Assembly: GCA_002436025.1 (NCBI GenBank)
Contig: DIXM01000008.1
Location: 1 to 64,000, forward strand
Length of the DNA stretch: 64,000 nucleotides
Source: a candidate division Hyd24-12 bacterium UBA6080
GTDB taxonomy: Bacteria; Fermentibacterota; Fermentibacteria; Fermentibacterales; JCC-6
Direction: 5' to 3'
Under the pieces are notes generated by a model. The model was not told the DNA's origin and searched no databases. It was given only the letters and a program-made list of their open reading frames with translations. Shown piece after piece: positions 8,765-16,888 of this stretch (positions within the stretch are counted from its first letter, which is position 1; every line of letters begins with the position of its first letter). Both the position numbers and the translations under genes were made by a program.

Positions 8765-9641
8765 CCGCGAGACACTCCTTCTCCCTCTTCTTAAGGTCTT
8801 CCAGGGCGCTCCTGACGTCGCTCGAGGGGAGGGAGGACAGGCCGGTCAGCCCGGATGACACCTCATCGAACGCACGTGCCAGCTCCAGAGCGGCTTCGGT
8901 GGAGGCAGGCTTCACCGGTGCTGCTTCACGAACGAACCATGCGGCCATGCGCCTGCACTCACCGAGAACCATGGCAAGAGCCTTGCCCGGTACAACGGAA
9001 CCCTCCGACCTTGCCAGTGCGGCTATCCAGCGGTCGTACACCCTCGGACCGCTCACGCAGCCGTACAGGGCGTGGCGAGCCGGGTTGGAACGGCTCGATA
9101 CGAAGTACCGAAGGCTCTCCGTGACAACTATTTCAGGGGAAGCAGGATGAGTCGTTCCGAAACCGTGGAATGAGACGGACCGGCATTCCCTGAACTGGTC
9201 CCAAGAACCGTAATCGAGCCTGTCGGGAAAGGTCTCGCGCTCGAGGACCGAGGGTGCCGCCAGGAGAAAGCCGTGGTCGTCGAACCCGGTTATGAGCTGG
9301 TGTTCAATCCCTTTCACGGAACAGGGTACACCCCTCGATGCCAGACGCCTGATGCCCCGTTCGAGTCTGTTCCGCTCATCGGCGGTGATGTCGGGGCCAA
9401 AATGGCCGAGGTCTTCGTGAAGGATGCCGAGGTTCAGAAGGAGCCCGTCGAACCCGCCGAAAGGCCAGTTGTGGATGGACTGACGGCTGATGCCGCGGTC
9501 TGCGTTGAGCAGGAAGGCAAGCCCCGAACCGCCGAAAAGGAGCTGGTCGGAGTGGGAGTACCCGTGGTACTCGGCCGCACCGGCGACAACACCCATCAGG
9601 GAGGTGAGCATCGGGGGCTGCTGTAGGCTTCTCGCTGTCAT
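8730..9641 (-). CDS. BtrH N-terminal-like (papain-fold) protein
   Basis: A 303-aa soluble protein. The first ~160 residues resemble the BtrH N-terminal / C39-like family: a LMGVVAGAAEYHGY helix, then DQLLFGGSGLAFLL, a bound-ligand style GGFDG region, and a later GFDDHGFLLAAPS strand. The cysteine usually found in the first helix (HC motif of BtrH) is not present, so catalysis is doubtful. The C-terminal half is alpha-helical. In butirosin synthesis BtrH transfers an acyl group; here the partner seems to be the downstream methyltransferase. The family call is tentative. Confidence 0.45.
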   Translation of the reverse strand: MTARSLQQPPMLTSLMGVVAGAAEYHGYSHSDQLLFGGSGLAFLLNADRGISRQSIHNWPFGGFDGLLLNLGILHEDLGHFGPDITADERNRLERGIRRLASRGVPCSVKGIEHQLITGFDDHGFLLAAPSVLERETFPDRLDYGSWDQFRECRSVSFHGFGTTHPASPEIVVTESLRYFVSSRSNPARHALYGCVSGPRVYDRWIAALARSEGSVVPGKALAMVLGECRRMAAWFVREAAPVKPASTEAALELARAFDEVSSGLTGLSSLPSSDVRSALEDLKKREKECLAGVERFLRNFIA

Positions 9642-9670
9642 CCCGCGAATACCTTTCGTGAGGGGGAGGC

Positions 9671-10567
9671 TCAGAAAACTGCGGCCCGCGGCCCTGCCCT
9701 GATTATGAAGTTTTCAGGATCGATCTGCACACCGTTCCGCAGGACCTCGTAATGAAGGTGAGGCCCGACCGAACGGCCGGTGCTGCCCAACCTGGCGATT
9801 ATATCTCCCCTTTGAACGTGCTGCCCCACCGCAGCGTCCAGCCTTGAGCAGTGGGCATACCTTGTGGATATCTCGTCGGTGTGCTTGATGACCATGTTGA
9901 GCCCCCAGCCGCCGCTCCAGCCGCAGAAGGACACCACGCCGTCGGCGGGGGCATGAACGGGGGTTCCGGTATCGGCTGCGATGTCGATTCCCTGATGGTA
10001 CCTGACGGCGCCGGTGAACGGGTCTATCCGGGCGCCGAAATCACTGACGAAAATGCCCTGAACCGGCCAGATCGAAGGAGTCTTCCGAAGAAGGTCGGCC
10101 TTTTCAACAAGAAGAACGGCCAGCGAATCGTACGCCATGAGTTCTGCGTCGGCCAGTTTTTCGCAAAGGAGAAGATTGAGCTCGAGGTCTTCGATGTACT
10201 GGAACATGTTGAGGGGGTCGCGGGAGGGTCCGCCCTCACGAAGACTGGTGAAGTCAAGATTGAGGTCGGCCGCGGCCATGAAGACACGCTCTTCCATCTG
10301 GGACATGAGGTGGAGCTGTTCCTGAAGGTTCTCGACCCTGACCCCGAGCTGAAGCAGTTCGCCCTGGAGAATGGCGTAATCCTGGCCGGGCCCTTCGCCC
10401 GAAAACAGGCGAGACCTTCGGCCAAGCGAGAAAGCGCCCCCGAGAAGAAGGCTGAGGACTCCCGCAGCCAGAAAGATATAGAGCCTCATCCGGTGAGCGT
10501 TCAGTGGAAGGCGCCTGCGATGGCCCGAAGGGTCTTCAGGTATCCAGTCGAGTGAGCCCCTTAGCAA
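9671..10567 (-). CDS. M23 family murein endopeptidase, membrane-anchored
   Basis: About 298 aa: a short basic cytoplasmic part, one transmembrane helix (about residues 28-46), a coiled-coil region (about 60-150), then the M23 LytM domain. Zinc ligands are visible as HQGID and HLHYE, with the YAHCS motif between. The architecture matches MepM-like enzymes that cut peptidoglycan cross-links in the periplasm. The start is TTG at 10567 with GGAAG upstream; ATG at 10489 (MRLYIF) is an alternative. It begins 15 bases after the sigma factor stop and probably shares its transcript. Confidence 0.88.
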   Translation of the reverse strand: MLRGSLDWIPEDPSGHRRRLPLNAHRMRLYIFLAAGVLSLLLGGAFSLGRRSRLFSGEGPGQDYAILQGELLQLGVRVENLQEQLHLMSQMEERVFMAAADLNLDFTSLREGGPSRDPLNMFQYIEDLELNLLLCEKLADAELMAYDSLAVLLVEKADLLRKTPSIWPVQGIFVSDFGARIDPFTGAVRYHQGIDIAADTGTPVHAPADGVVSFCGWSGGWGLNMVIKHTDEISTRYAHCSRLDAAVGQHVQRGDIIARLGSTGRSVGPHLHYEVLRNGVQIDPENFIIRAGPRAAVF

Positions 10568-10582
10568 AACCCGCCGCTTCCG

Positions 10583-11425
10583 TTACTTGAGGAAATGAAG
10601 CAGAGAGCCGCTCTCGCCGCATTCGTGAAGTTTCACTATGGCCCTGTTCTTGAGTTGCCTGACGCGCTCACGGCTGATGCCCATGGTGCGCCCGATCTCG
10701 GCCAGTGTATGCCTTCTGTCGGTGTGAATGCCGAAGAAGAGCTGGATGATGGTGCGCTCGCGATGGTCGAGGATGTCGAGCATGTCGCCCACGCTGCGCT
10801 TCAGGGCTTCGTGCAGCACTGCCTCGTTGGGGGCCACGCCGTCGTCGGAGGCGATCATTTCCTGAAAGGTCTTGTCGCTTCCTTCGTAGACAGGGCTGTC
10901 GAGCGAGAGGTGGGTGCTGTGGATGGACATCATGCCTTCGATCTCGTCGCGGCTGAGGTCGAGTTCCTTTGCTATCTCTTCAGTGGAGGGGTCACGCCCC
11001 AGGGCATGACCGAGCTCGCGCGTGGCACGCCCCATCTTGTAAAGCTCGCCCACCCTGTTGAGGGGCAGCCTGACTATGCGCGACTGCTCGGCGAGAGCCT
11101 GAAGGATTGCCTGCCTGATCCACCAGACCGCGTAGGTGATGAAGCGGCAGCCCTTGCCCTCGTCGAACCCCTTGGCCGCCCTGATGAGACCCACGTTGCC
11201 CTCGTTGATGAGGTCTTCGAGGGCCACACCCTGGTTCGCGTACTGCTTGGCTATGCTGACGACGAACCTGAGGTTGGCCTCGGTGAGTTCGTTTAGAGCT
11301 TCCTGGTCGCCCTCGCGGATGCGCCTTGCCAGGGAGGCTTCCTCTTCCGAGGTGAGTGTGTCGCGGGTGCCGATCTCACGAAGATATAGCTCGAGTGACC
11401 GGCCCTCTGTTCTTCTGGTCGCCAT
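10583..11425 (-). CDS. rpoD: Sigma-70 family RNA polymerase sigma factor, short primary type
   Basis: A 280-aa sigma factor. Regions 1.2 (LELYLREIG), 2 (ALEDLINEGNVGLIRAAKGF; TYAVWWIRQAILQAL), 3 (IVRLPLNRVGELYK) and 4 (TLAEIGRTMGISRERVRQL) are complete, and the long region 1.1 and non-conserved domain of Proteobacteria are missing. This short layout is typical of the primary sigma factor of Bacteroidetes and relatives, so it is probably the housekeeping factor, though a group-2 factor cannot be excluded. The start is the ATG at 11425 (MATRRTEG); an upstream extension lacks a ribosome-binding site. It is divergent from the methyltransferase gene at 11533. Confidence 0.85.
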   Translation of the reverse strand: MATRRTEGRSLELYLREIGTRDTLTSEEEASLARRIREGDQEALNELTEANLRFVVSIAKQYANQGVALEDLINEGNVGLIRAAKGFDEGKGCRFITYAVWWIRQAILQALAEQSRIVRLPLNRVGELYKMGRATRELGHALGRDPSTEEIAKELDLSRDEIEGMMSIHSTHLSLDSPVYEGSDKTFQEMIASDDGVAPNEAVLHEALKRSVGDMLDILDHRERTIIQLFFGIHTDRRHTLAEIGRTMGISRERVRQLKNRAIVKLHECGESGSLLHFLK

Positions 11426-11500
11426 TCCGCCGCCTTTCAGATACCGTATATTTGAAAAATGTATGACTTGTTCCAAAAAAAAGAATTGGTGGGGGAAGAT

Positions 11501-11532
11501 GTCAAGTCTTGACGGATTGTCAAGGGGTTGAC
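11501..11532. promoter_or_regulatory. Two adjacent palindromes between divergent genes
   Basis: GTCAAGTCTTGAC (11501-11513) and GTCAAGGGGTTGAC (11519-11532) are two palindromes built from the same GTCAA/TTGAC half-sites, 18 bp apart. The second contains the ribosome-binding site (AAGGGG) of the gene starting at 11533. A TTGACA on the minus strand (11505-11500) could serve the sigma factor gene. The layout suggests an operator, or an RNA hairpin hiding the ribosome-binding site. Confidence 0.4.
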
Positions 11533-12474
11533 GTGAAGTGGTCCGCTCTTCCGCGTGAGAAGGTTGCCTGCGCCCTCTGCGGCAGCGATTCACCAATCCT
11601 TCTCAAGCAGTCCAGGGGCTGGCCCGTATCGAAATGCCCGGTCTGCGGGCTTGTATACCTCAGCGAAAGGCCCACCGAAGCCTCCCTCGCCTCCATGTAC
11701 TCGAACGAGTACTACGACCGCGCCGAAGTGGGTTACGGCGGGTACGTCAAAAACTTCGAGAAGTACAGGGGCATTTTCGAAGGGCTGTTCAGGGCAAGGG
11801 TGAAAAGCCTCGAACGCTTCAGGGGCTCTGGCCGCCTTCTCGAACTCGGCTGTGCCCACGGCTTCCTTCTCGACCATCTCCGCGGTCAGGGCTACAGCGT
11901 GTCCGGCGTCGAGGTTAGCCCCGTCGCTTCGGGGTACGCCAGGGATGTGCTCAAGCTCGACGTTCACACGGGCTCGCTCGAGTCGGCCGGTCTCCCCGGG
12001 GCTCAGTTCGACATCGTCATGATGCTGGACGTTCTGGAACACCTTCACAGACCCGGCCCGGTGCTTCGGGAAATCGGCCGGATACTGAAGCCCGGCGGAG
12101 TCCTTCTTGTTCAGTGCCCGTGGGAGCTTTCGCACTGGGAGGAGGTCATGGAGACCTTCCTGAGAGGCCGTAAAACCGGGCAGATGAACCCCGACGCGGT
12201 TCCGGCGCACCTTTACTTCTTCGGTCCCAGAACGCTCGAGGCCATGCTCGTTTCAGGCGGGTTCAGCGTTGTGCGCCGTGAGAGCGGCAACTACGGGGCC
12301 GTCCGCAGAAAGGTCACCCCTCCCCCTATCAACACCGGCTCCCCCCTCGAAAGGCTCTTCCGTCTTCTTTACTTCAGGCTGGGCGTTCAGGGCATCCTGT
12401 ACGGCGCGGCACGACGGGTTGGATGGGGCAACGGCCTGATCCGCTACGCCCGCTGCGAACCGGGGGGTGGGTGA
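11533..12474 (+). CDS. Methyltransferase with N-terminal zinc ribbon
   Basis: A 313-aa protein. The N terminus carries a four-cysteine zinc ribbon (CALC...CPVC, about residues 13-36), followed by a YSNEYYD motif and a class I methyltransferase domain (LLELGCAHGFLLDHL; DIVMMLDVLEHLHRPGPVL; LKPGGVLLVQ). This arrangement is common in sugar C- or O-methyltransferases of surface polysaccharide clusters. GTG at 11533 is chosen over TTG at 11509 because AAGGGG sits five bases upstream. It overlaps the next gene by one base (TGATG), forming an operon with a nucleotidyltransferase-like gene and gmhA, so a modified heptose or similar sugar is a plausible substrate. Confidence 0.82.
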   Translation: MKWSALPREKVACALCGSDSPILLKQSRGWPVSKCPVCGLVYLSERPTEASLASMYSNEYYDRAEVGYGGYVKNFEKYRGIFEGLFRARVKSLERFRGSGRLLELGCAHGFLLDHLRGQGYSVSGVEVSPVASGYARDVLKLDVHTGSLESAGLPGAQFDIVMMLDVLEHLHRPGPVLREIGRILKPGGVLLVQCPWELSHWEEVMETFLRGRKTGQMNPDAVPAHLYFFGPRTLEAMLVSGGFSVVRRESGNYGAVRRKVTPPPINTGSPLERLFRLLYFRLGVQGILYGAARRVGWGNGLIRYARCEPGGG

Positions 12475-13232
12475 TGGATATCCATTTCTTCCGCCAGCCC
12501 GGCCCCGGGCGCGAAGTATGCGGCGTTCTGCCCGAGGATGACCTCACGGCACGGCTCGGGAACACTGAACCCAGTGGAGGGGTTCTCGCGGTCAGGGCAG
12601 ACCTGCTGACAAGACAGCCCCTCGAACGCCTTCCACGCGCCGGAGTTGACGGCGTGGTTGCACTCACAAGCACTGGCAGGCCCTGGAACTTCACCTGCGT
12701 TTTCACCGACCCTTCGGGCATCGTGACCGGGCTCGACAGAAACCCCGGCCCCGAGCACGCCCGCACCAACATCTGCCTTGCCGGGGCGTGCTGGTTCTCA
12801 ACGCTCCCCCCTCTGATGGCCACACTCGAGGAAACCCTGGCCGCCGCCGTTGCTGGGGGAGCGCTTATCGGAGCCGAGCTTTTCATACAAAGGGCGTTCA
12901 TCGTATGTTCCGGGGAGGAGCAGCTCCGCGCGTCCCACACCGTTCTTTCAGGGCTTTTAAAGCCGGGTCTTGCGGGTTGCTCCCCGAAGAACGGAACATT
13001 CACGCAGGGCTTCGTAGACCCTTCATGCTCGATCGGGGGCACACTCTGGACCGCAGCCGGTTCCACTGTCGGTGAAGGGTGCCATCTTGAGAACTGCGTT
13101 GTACTGGACAATGCCGTGGTGGGCCCGGGGTGCAGGCTGAGAAACACCCTTGTGGAAGCCGGAACAAGGGTTCCCGCGGGCACCGTCATGGAAGACAAAT
13201 ACCCGAGCTTTCTGGGAGAATGCAATGCTTGA
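12474..13232 (+). CDS. Hexapeptide-repeat, sugar nucleotidyltransferase-like protein
   Basis: A 252-aa protein. The last ~65 residues are a left-handed beta-helix (SIGGTL, STVGEGCHLENCVVLDNAVVGPGCRLRNTLVEAGTRV) like the C-terminal domain of sugar-phosphate nucleotidyltransferases. The N-terminal part has the approximate size of a trimmed GT-A-fold domain but lacks the GGxGTRL signature, so it may be non-catalytic or very divergent. The operon with gmhA and a methyltransferase suggests a role in activated heptose or another surface sugar. It overlaps gmhA by 8 nt. Confidence 0.6.
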   Translation: MDIHFFRQPGPGREVCGVLPEDDLTARLGNTEPSGGVLAVRADLLTRQPLERLPRAGVDGVVALTSTGRPWNFTCVFTDPSGIVTGLDRNPGPEHARTNICLAGACWFSTLPPLMATLEETLAAAVAGGALIGAELFIQRAFIVCSGEEQLRASHTVLSGLLKPGLAGCSPKNGTFTQGFVDPSCSIGGTLWTAAGSTVGEGCHLENCVVLDNAVVGPGCRLRNTLVEAGTRVPAGTVMEDKYPSFLGECNA

Positions 13233-13788
13233 GAACATCAGGACGTACCTTGACCAGGTGAGCAGCCTGGTCCTTCAGATCCCCCCCGACGGCATCGAAA
13301 GGATAACCGGGATAATCCTCGGGGCCTACAGGTCGGGAAACCGTGTGTTCATCTTCGGCAACGGCGGCGGCAGCGCCACCAGCGCCCACTTCGTCTGCGA
13401 CCTGGCCAAGGGCACTGCCATGCCCGGAAAAAAAAGGCTCAAGGCAATCTCGCTGGCCGAGAACATGCCCCTCATCACCGCGTGGGCCAACGACACCGAC
13501 TACACGAACACGTTCGGCGAGCAGCTGCTCAACCTTGTTGAACCCGGGGACGTCGTCATCGGCCTGTCGGGAAGCGGAATGAGCCCCAACGTGATAAACG
13601 CCTTCAGGGTGGCGAATGAAGCGGGGGCCGTGTCTGTCCTTCTGTCGGGCTACACAGGCGGCGAGGCGGTGAGGGTGGCGTCGGAATCGCTGGTGGTCCC
13701 ATCGGAGGACATGCAGCAGATCGAGGACGTACACCTGATACTCGCGCACATCATCTTCAGGTGCGTGAAGCAGGAGATCTCAAGATAG
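13225..13788 (+). CDS. gmhA: Phosphoheptose isomerase (SIS domain)
   Basis: A 187-aa SIS-domain protein of the usual GmhA length. It would convert sedoheptulose 7-phosphate to D-glycero-heptose 7-phosphate for lipopolysaccharide or S-layer glycan synthesis. Visible motifs are FGNGGGSATSAHFVCDL, the ANDTDY segment, GLSGSGMSPNV and the C-terminal EDVHLILAHIIF. ATG at 13225 follows GGGAGA and overlaps the previous stop. The last ~50 bases of this gene are the source-like copy of a repeat found three more times downstream (15229, 16798, 18382). Confidence 0.85.
   Translation: MLENIRTYLDQVSSLVLQIPPDGIERITGIILGAYRSGNRVFIFGNGGGSATSAHFVCDLAKGTAMPGKKRLKAISLAENMPLITAWANDTDYTNTFGEQLLNLVEPGDVVIGLSGSGMSPNVINAFRVANEAGAVSVLLSGYTGGEAVRVASESLVVPSEDMQQIEDVHLILAHIIFRCVKQEISR
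13741..13778. repeat. gmhA-3'-end repeat, copy 1 (in the intact gene)
   Basis: A 38-bp core (CTCGCGCACATC...GCAGGAGAT) inside the end of gmhA, encoding its LAHIIFRCVKQEI residues. Similarity with copy 2 extends leftward through CACCTGATA (from about 13722) and, more weakly, about 45 bases rightward past the stop codon. The core includes the nested inverted repeats CGCAC/GTGCG and, just outside, CACCTGA/TCAGGTG. Confidence 0.85.
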
Positions 13789-14070
13789 GTCATCAGACCC
13801 GAAGCAAGTGATGATCTTTTCCCGGACAGTGGTTTTCGGGGCAGATTTCCGAGTGAATTCCTGATCTGCGCCTTCGTACGCTGAACCACTTCATCGCGAC
13901 CTCCGGTGTTGGCGGGACATCCTGCCACAACGAACACCCTTCAGGGGATAAAGCCCGCGATACCGTCCGGATGTGGATGCGTGTATTGTTCGCGCTGAAG
14001 CAATTCCATTATTGTCGGACCAGGAACGCGAATTATCAGTCTCATGCCTCTTACAGAAGAGGAGCCCAAA

Positions 14071-14769
14071 ATGCAGTCACTCCATGGTTCGTCACCTGAG
14101 ATAGGGACGGGTATCTACACAATCGCTGATGCCGCCCGTATACTGAGACTTGATGGCTCCAAACTGAGGCGCTGGGCGAAGAACTACTGGACGTGCAAGC
14201 ATTCCCCGGATTCGGAACTTGTGAGACCTGCAGAGGTATGGTTCCGCAAATCCCATTCTGCCATCGGTTTTCATACAATGATAGAACTCTTCACGATTTC
14301 TGCGCTTCGGGATCTTGGAGTGAGCCTGCACACTGTCAGGAAAGCCAGGGATGAGATGGTGAACCGCTTGCGTCTCAGCTTTCCCCTGGCCCACAAGGGT
14401 TTACTTTCTGATGGCAAAAAACTCCTGTTTGAGTTAAAAGAGGCTGATTCAAGGATTGCCCTGGAGTTGGACATGTCCGGCCAAACGGCCTTTCTGGATA
14501 TTGTTGAGCCCTTTTGCACCAGGATAGAGTTCTCACAGGAGACTCAGCTTGCCGAACGCTATTGGCCATTGGGCCGAGAGAAGTCCGTTGTTGTTGATCC
14601 CCATCATTCCTTTGGCCAGCCGGTCATTGATGGAACAAATACAACGACGCAAGCCCTGTTCGAGCTGTATCAATCCGGCGAGTCCTTCGAGGATCTGGCT
14701 GGCTTGTACGACATTCCAGCAACGAGTGTAGGTGATGCCGTATTCTTCGAGAGAAGGACTTGCGCGTGA
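14071..14769 (+). CDS. DUF433-type antitoxin with MerR-like N-terminal helix-turn-helix
   Basis: A 232-aa protein. Residues ~10-90 hold a MerR/VapB-like helix-turn-helix (YTIADAARILRLDGSKLRRWAKNY); the C-terminal ~70 residues match DUF433 (PVIDGTNTTTQALFELYQSG, EDLAGLYDIPATSV). Such proteins pair with DUF5615 PIN-like toxins, as here: the toxin start overlaps the stop by 4 nt. ATG at 14071 is favoured over ATG at 14044 because AAGAGGAG lies seven bases upstream. The base composition is clearly more AT-rich than neighbouring genes. It sits between copies 1 and 2 of the gmhA-end repeat. Confidence 0.75.
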   Translation: MQSLHGSSPEIGTGIYTIADAARILRLDGSKLRRWAKNYWTCKHSPDSELVRPAEVWFRKSHSAIGFHTMIELFTISALRDLGVSLHTVRKARDEMVNRLRLSFPLAHKGLLSDGKKLLFELKEADSRIALELDMSGQTAFLDIVEPFCTRIEFSQETQLAERYWPLGREKSVVVDPHHSFGQPVIDGTNTTTQALFELYQSGESFEDLAGLYDIPATSVGDAVFFERRTCA

Positions 14770-15173
14770 AGCTGTTCTTCGATGAAAACTTCTCACAGTA
14801 CCTTGCAAGAGGGCTTGCAGTGATTCAGAACGGCCGCCCGAATGAAGGTTATGAAGTTACCTGCGTGCAGGACACAATCGGAAGAGGCGCGCGGGATGAA
14901 GACGTTATTCCTTTCATAGCCCGGGAATCCGGTATTTTTATCACCATGGATTTCAACATTTATCGCACCAGAGTTCAATGGGAGCTTTGTCGGAACTGTT
15001 CTATCGGGGTGTTTTTCTACAGAACTTCCAAGGGCAGCAATCCGGGCTACTGGGGTTTGGTTCATTATGTAATGAACAGCTGGTCTGTCCTGAAAGACAA
15101 GGTCTCCACAGAAGCAGTTCCGTTCGGATACCGCTTCACACCAAGACGAATACAGAATCCAGAGAAGCTGTAG
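14766..15173 (+). CDS. DUF5615 PIN-like toxin
   Basis: A 135-aa protein with the PIN-like start KLFFDENFSQYLARGL (acidic residues D and E of the predicted nuclease site), a central RGARDEDVIPFIARESGIFITMD segment (further acidic residues) and a C-terminal helix. The family is a predicted RNase paired with DUF433-type antitoxins. GTG at 14766 overlaps the antitoxin stop (GTGA), and AGAAGGA upstream supports it. Probably a type II toxin-antitoxin module; activity is inferred from the family only. Confidence 0.72.
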   Translation: MKLFFDENFSQYLARGLAVIQNGRPNEGYEVTCVQDTIGRGARDEDVIPFIARESGIFITMDFNIYRTRVQWELCRNCSIGVFFYRTSKGSNPGYWGLVHYVMNSWSVLKDKVSTEAVPFGYRFTPRRIQNPEKL

Positions 15174-15228
15174 TTATGCATCTCCCAGAAAGTGGAGGGT
15201 TCTCAGGTTCAGGGACGTTCACCTGATA

Positions 15229-15266
15229 CTCGCGCACATCATCTTCAGGTGCGTGAAGCAGGAGAT
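15229..15266. repeat. gmhA-3'-end repeat, copy 2
   Basis: Identical to copy 1 over the 38-bp core and over the preceding CACCTGATA. It follows the toxin gene. Just to the right it shares about 85 bases with copy 3, running into the VCBS gene stop at 15320. Confidence 0.85.
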
Positions 15267-15319
15267 TCCAGGACAGCTCACCAAACCCAAAGTAAATGGC
15301 GTTCGTTTCCGTGAACTGA

Positions 15320-16750
15320 TCATCTTATCCTGACGCATCTCCGGGAAACCACTCCGTGGTCTGTTCGAAGCACCACGGTGTAGCAGCCTGTGGGAAGGTC
15401 TGCCGTATTCCAGTTGGCGTAGTGTTCGCCGGCGATGGCATTGCCTTCCTGAATGTGTGCTGCAACCCTGCCGCTTATGTCAAGCACAAACAGTGAAATC
15501 TCTGATGACACCGGCAGCAAGAAGTGTATCCCGGCGCTTGACGCAACCGGATTCTCAGAAACAGCAAGAAAAGGCTCACCTGCTGACAATCCAGCTTCGG
15601 CCTCATCAATCCCGAGCTGAATTGTCTTGTTGAGAAACACCTCCAACCGAAATGGGGATGAAAAAGTTTTAGATGCGGTCACATAGTCATTATCCCCATC
15701 CAGATCAAGATCAACGACTGCTACTTCAAAACAATATGGGAGATAGTCGTTGTAGTAGTCATAGGTTAAGTTCCCGTTCCCATCGCCAAGCATAAGGAGG
15801 CTCCCGGCATACCCTGTGAAGAACGCATCATTGTTGCCGTCCAGATTGTAATCACTAACATCGGTCTGGATTAGAACTGTGCCAAGATCGACCCAATGCC
15901 CGACTTCCTCGAAAAATCCCTGTCCATCGCCTGTAAAAGAAAACACTGAGTAAGTTCCATAACCCGCCCCTGGCGTTGATGCAATGTCAACGTACTCGTC
16001 ACCATTCAGAAACCCAAAACCCAAAGTTCCAAAAGATGCTTCATTATCCAGATCACAACAATAACCGGCCCATGAGAATGAACCATCGCCGTTGTTAAGC
16101 CAGACCGAGAATTTCTGCCAGCAGAGAATTACTATGTCATTATCACTGTCATTATCTATATCTCCGCATTCAATTCCCATAAATGCGACATCATCTTCAG
16201 TAAATAACAATTCTGTAACAAAACCTCCCGTTCCATCTCCCAACATTGCATAAACGCTTTCCATCAACCAGCCAAATGTTATCAGGTCGAGATGTGTATC
16301 GCTGTTTATATCTCTAATTAGAAATACACCTTCTAAATGACCTCCCGGACCAGAAATCTTGATTGGGTTCTCCAATAAGCCTGTTCCAGAGTTGAAGTAC
16401 AGACTCAACGTATCAGTTTGATTTATTGTTCGCACCAGTACATCGATATTCCCATCTTCATCTATATCGGCTGACTCGATCCAGTTAGGGCAAATTGAGC
16501 TGTGCTCCTCTCCCAACGTGAACGTGCCATCTCCCACTCCGTAGAAAACGGTCAGAGTTTCCTTATTGACATTCCCCACTATCAGATCAGGGATACTGTC
16601 TTCATCCAAGCATGCAGCTACAATTCTCAGATTCGTTTGCATGCCAGTGATGTTATACGTCCAATCGGGTGTCATGCTGAAGACTGCCGAAGCCCGACCG
16701 CTGCCGACAGTGGATAACACCACTGCCGGCAGCAGAAGGTTGAATCTCAT
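15320..16750 (-). CDS. Secreted FG-GAP/VCBS repeat protein with sorting tail, copy A
   Basis: A 476-aa protein. A signal peptide (MRFNLLLPAVVLS...) is followed by about seven VCBS/FG-GAP blades with calcium-binding-style D-x-D-x-D loops (DIDEDGNIDV, DIDNDSDNDIV, DLDLDGDNDYV). A C-terminal tail of ~75 residues follows (ENPVASSAGIHF, FVLDISGRVAAH, GCYTVVLRT), the sorting-domain type also seen on the C25 peptidase. It is probably a surface beta-propeller, adhesive or carbohydrate-binding. The ATG at 16750 is preferred to a GTG 33 bases upstream because the signal peptide starts there. It is one of a tandem pair between repeat copies 2 and 3. Confidence 0.82.
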   Translation of the reverse strand: MRFNLLLPAVVLSTVGSGRASAVFSMTPDWTYNITGMQTNLRIVAACLDEDSIPDLIVGNVNKETLTVFYGVGDGTFTLGEEHSSICPNWIESADIDEDGNIDVLVRTINQTDTLSLYFNSGTGLLENPIKISGPGGHLEGVFLIRDINSDTHLDLITFGWLMESVYAMLGDGTGGFVTELLFTEDDVAFMGIECGDIDNDSDNDIVILCWQKFSVWLNNGDGSFSWAGYCCDLDNEASFGTLGFGFLNGDEYVDIASTPGAGYGTYSVFSFTGDGQGFFEEVGHWVDLGTVLIQTDVSDYNLDGNNDAFFTGYAGSLLMLGDGNGNLTYDYYNDYLPYCFEVAVVDLDLDGDNDYVTASKTFSSPFRLEVFLNKTIQLGIDEAEAGLSAGEPFLAVSENPVASSAGIHFLLPVSSEISLFVLDISGRVAAHIQEGNAIAGEHYANWNTADLPTGCYTVVLRTDHGVVSRRCVRIR

Positions 16751-16797
16751 CTTGTTATCACCATGAGCCTTCCGAGGATGCACAACTGATTCGTGTT

Positions 16798-16835
16798 CTC
16801 GCGCACATCATCTTCAGGTGAGTGAAGCAGGAGAT
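16798..16835. repeat. gmhA-3'-end repeat, copy 3
   Basis: The core differs from copy 1 at one base (GTGAGTG for GTGCGTG). Unlike copies 1 and 2, the left flank is the 5' flank of a VCBS gene (...GATTCGTGTT), shared with copy 4. The right flank is shared with copy 2. Confidence 0.85.
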
Positions 16836-16888
16836 TCCAGGACAGCTCACCAAACCCAAAGTAAATGGCGTTCGTTTCCGTGAACTGA

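Noticed and set aside
11447..11454. TATATTTG matches the Bacteroidetes -7 promoter motif TAnnTTTG.
   Set aside because: No matching TTTG upstream at the right distance, and other promoters here are of sigma-70 type.
13789..14070. Possible gene or RNA between gmhA and the antitoxin.
   Set aside because: No credible reading frame with a ribosome-binding site and no strong structure; only a weak match to sequence after the other repeat copies.
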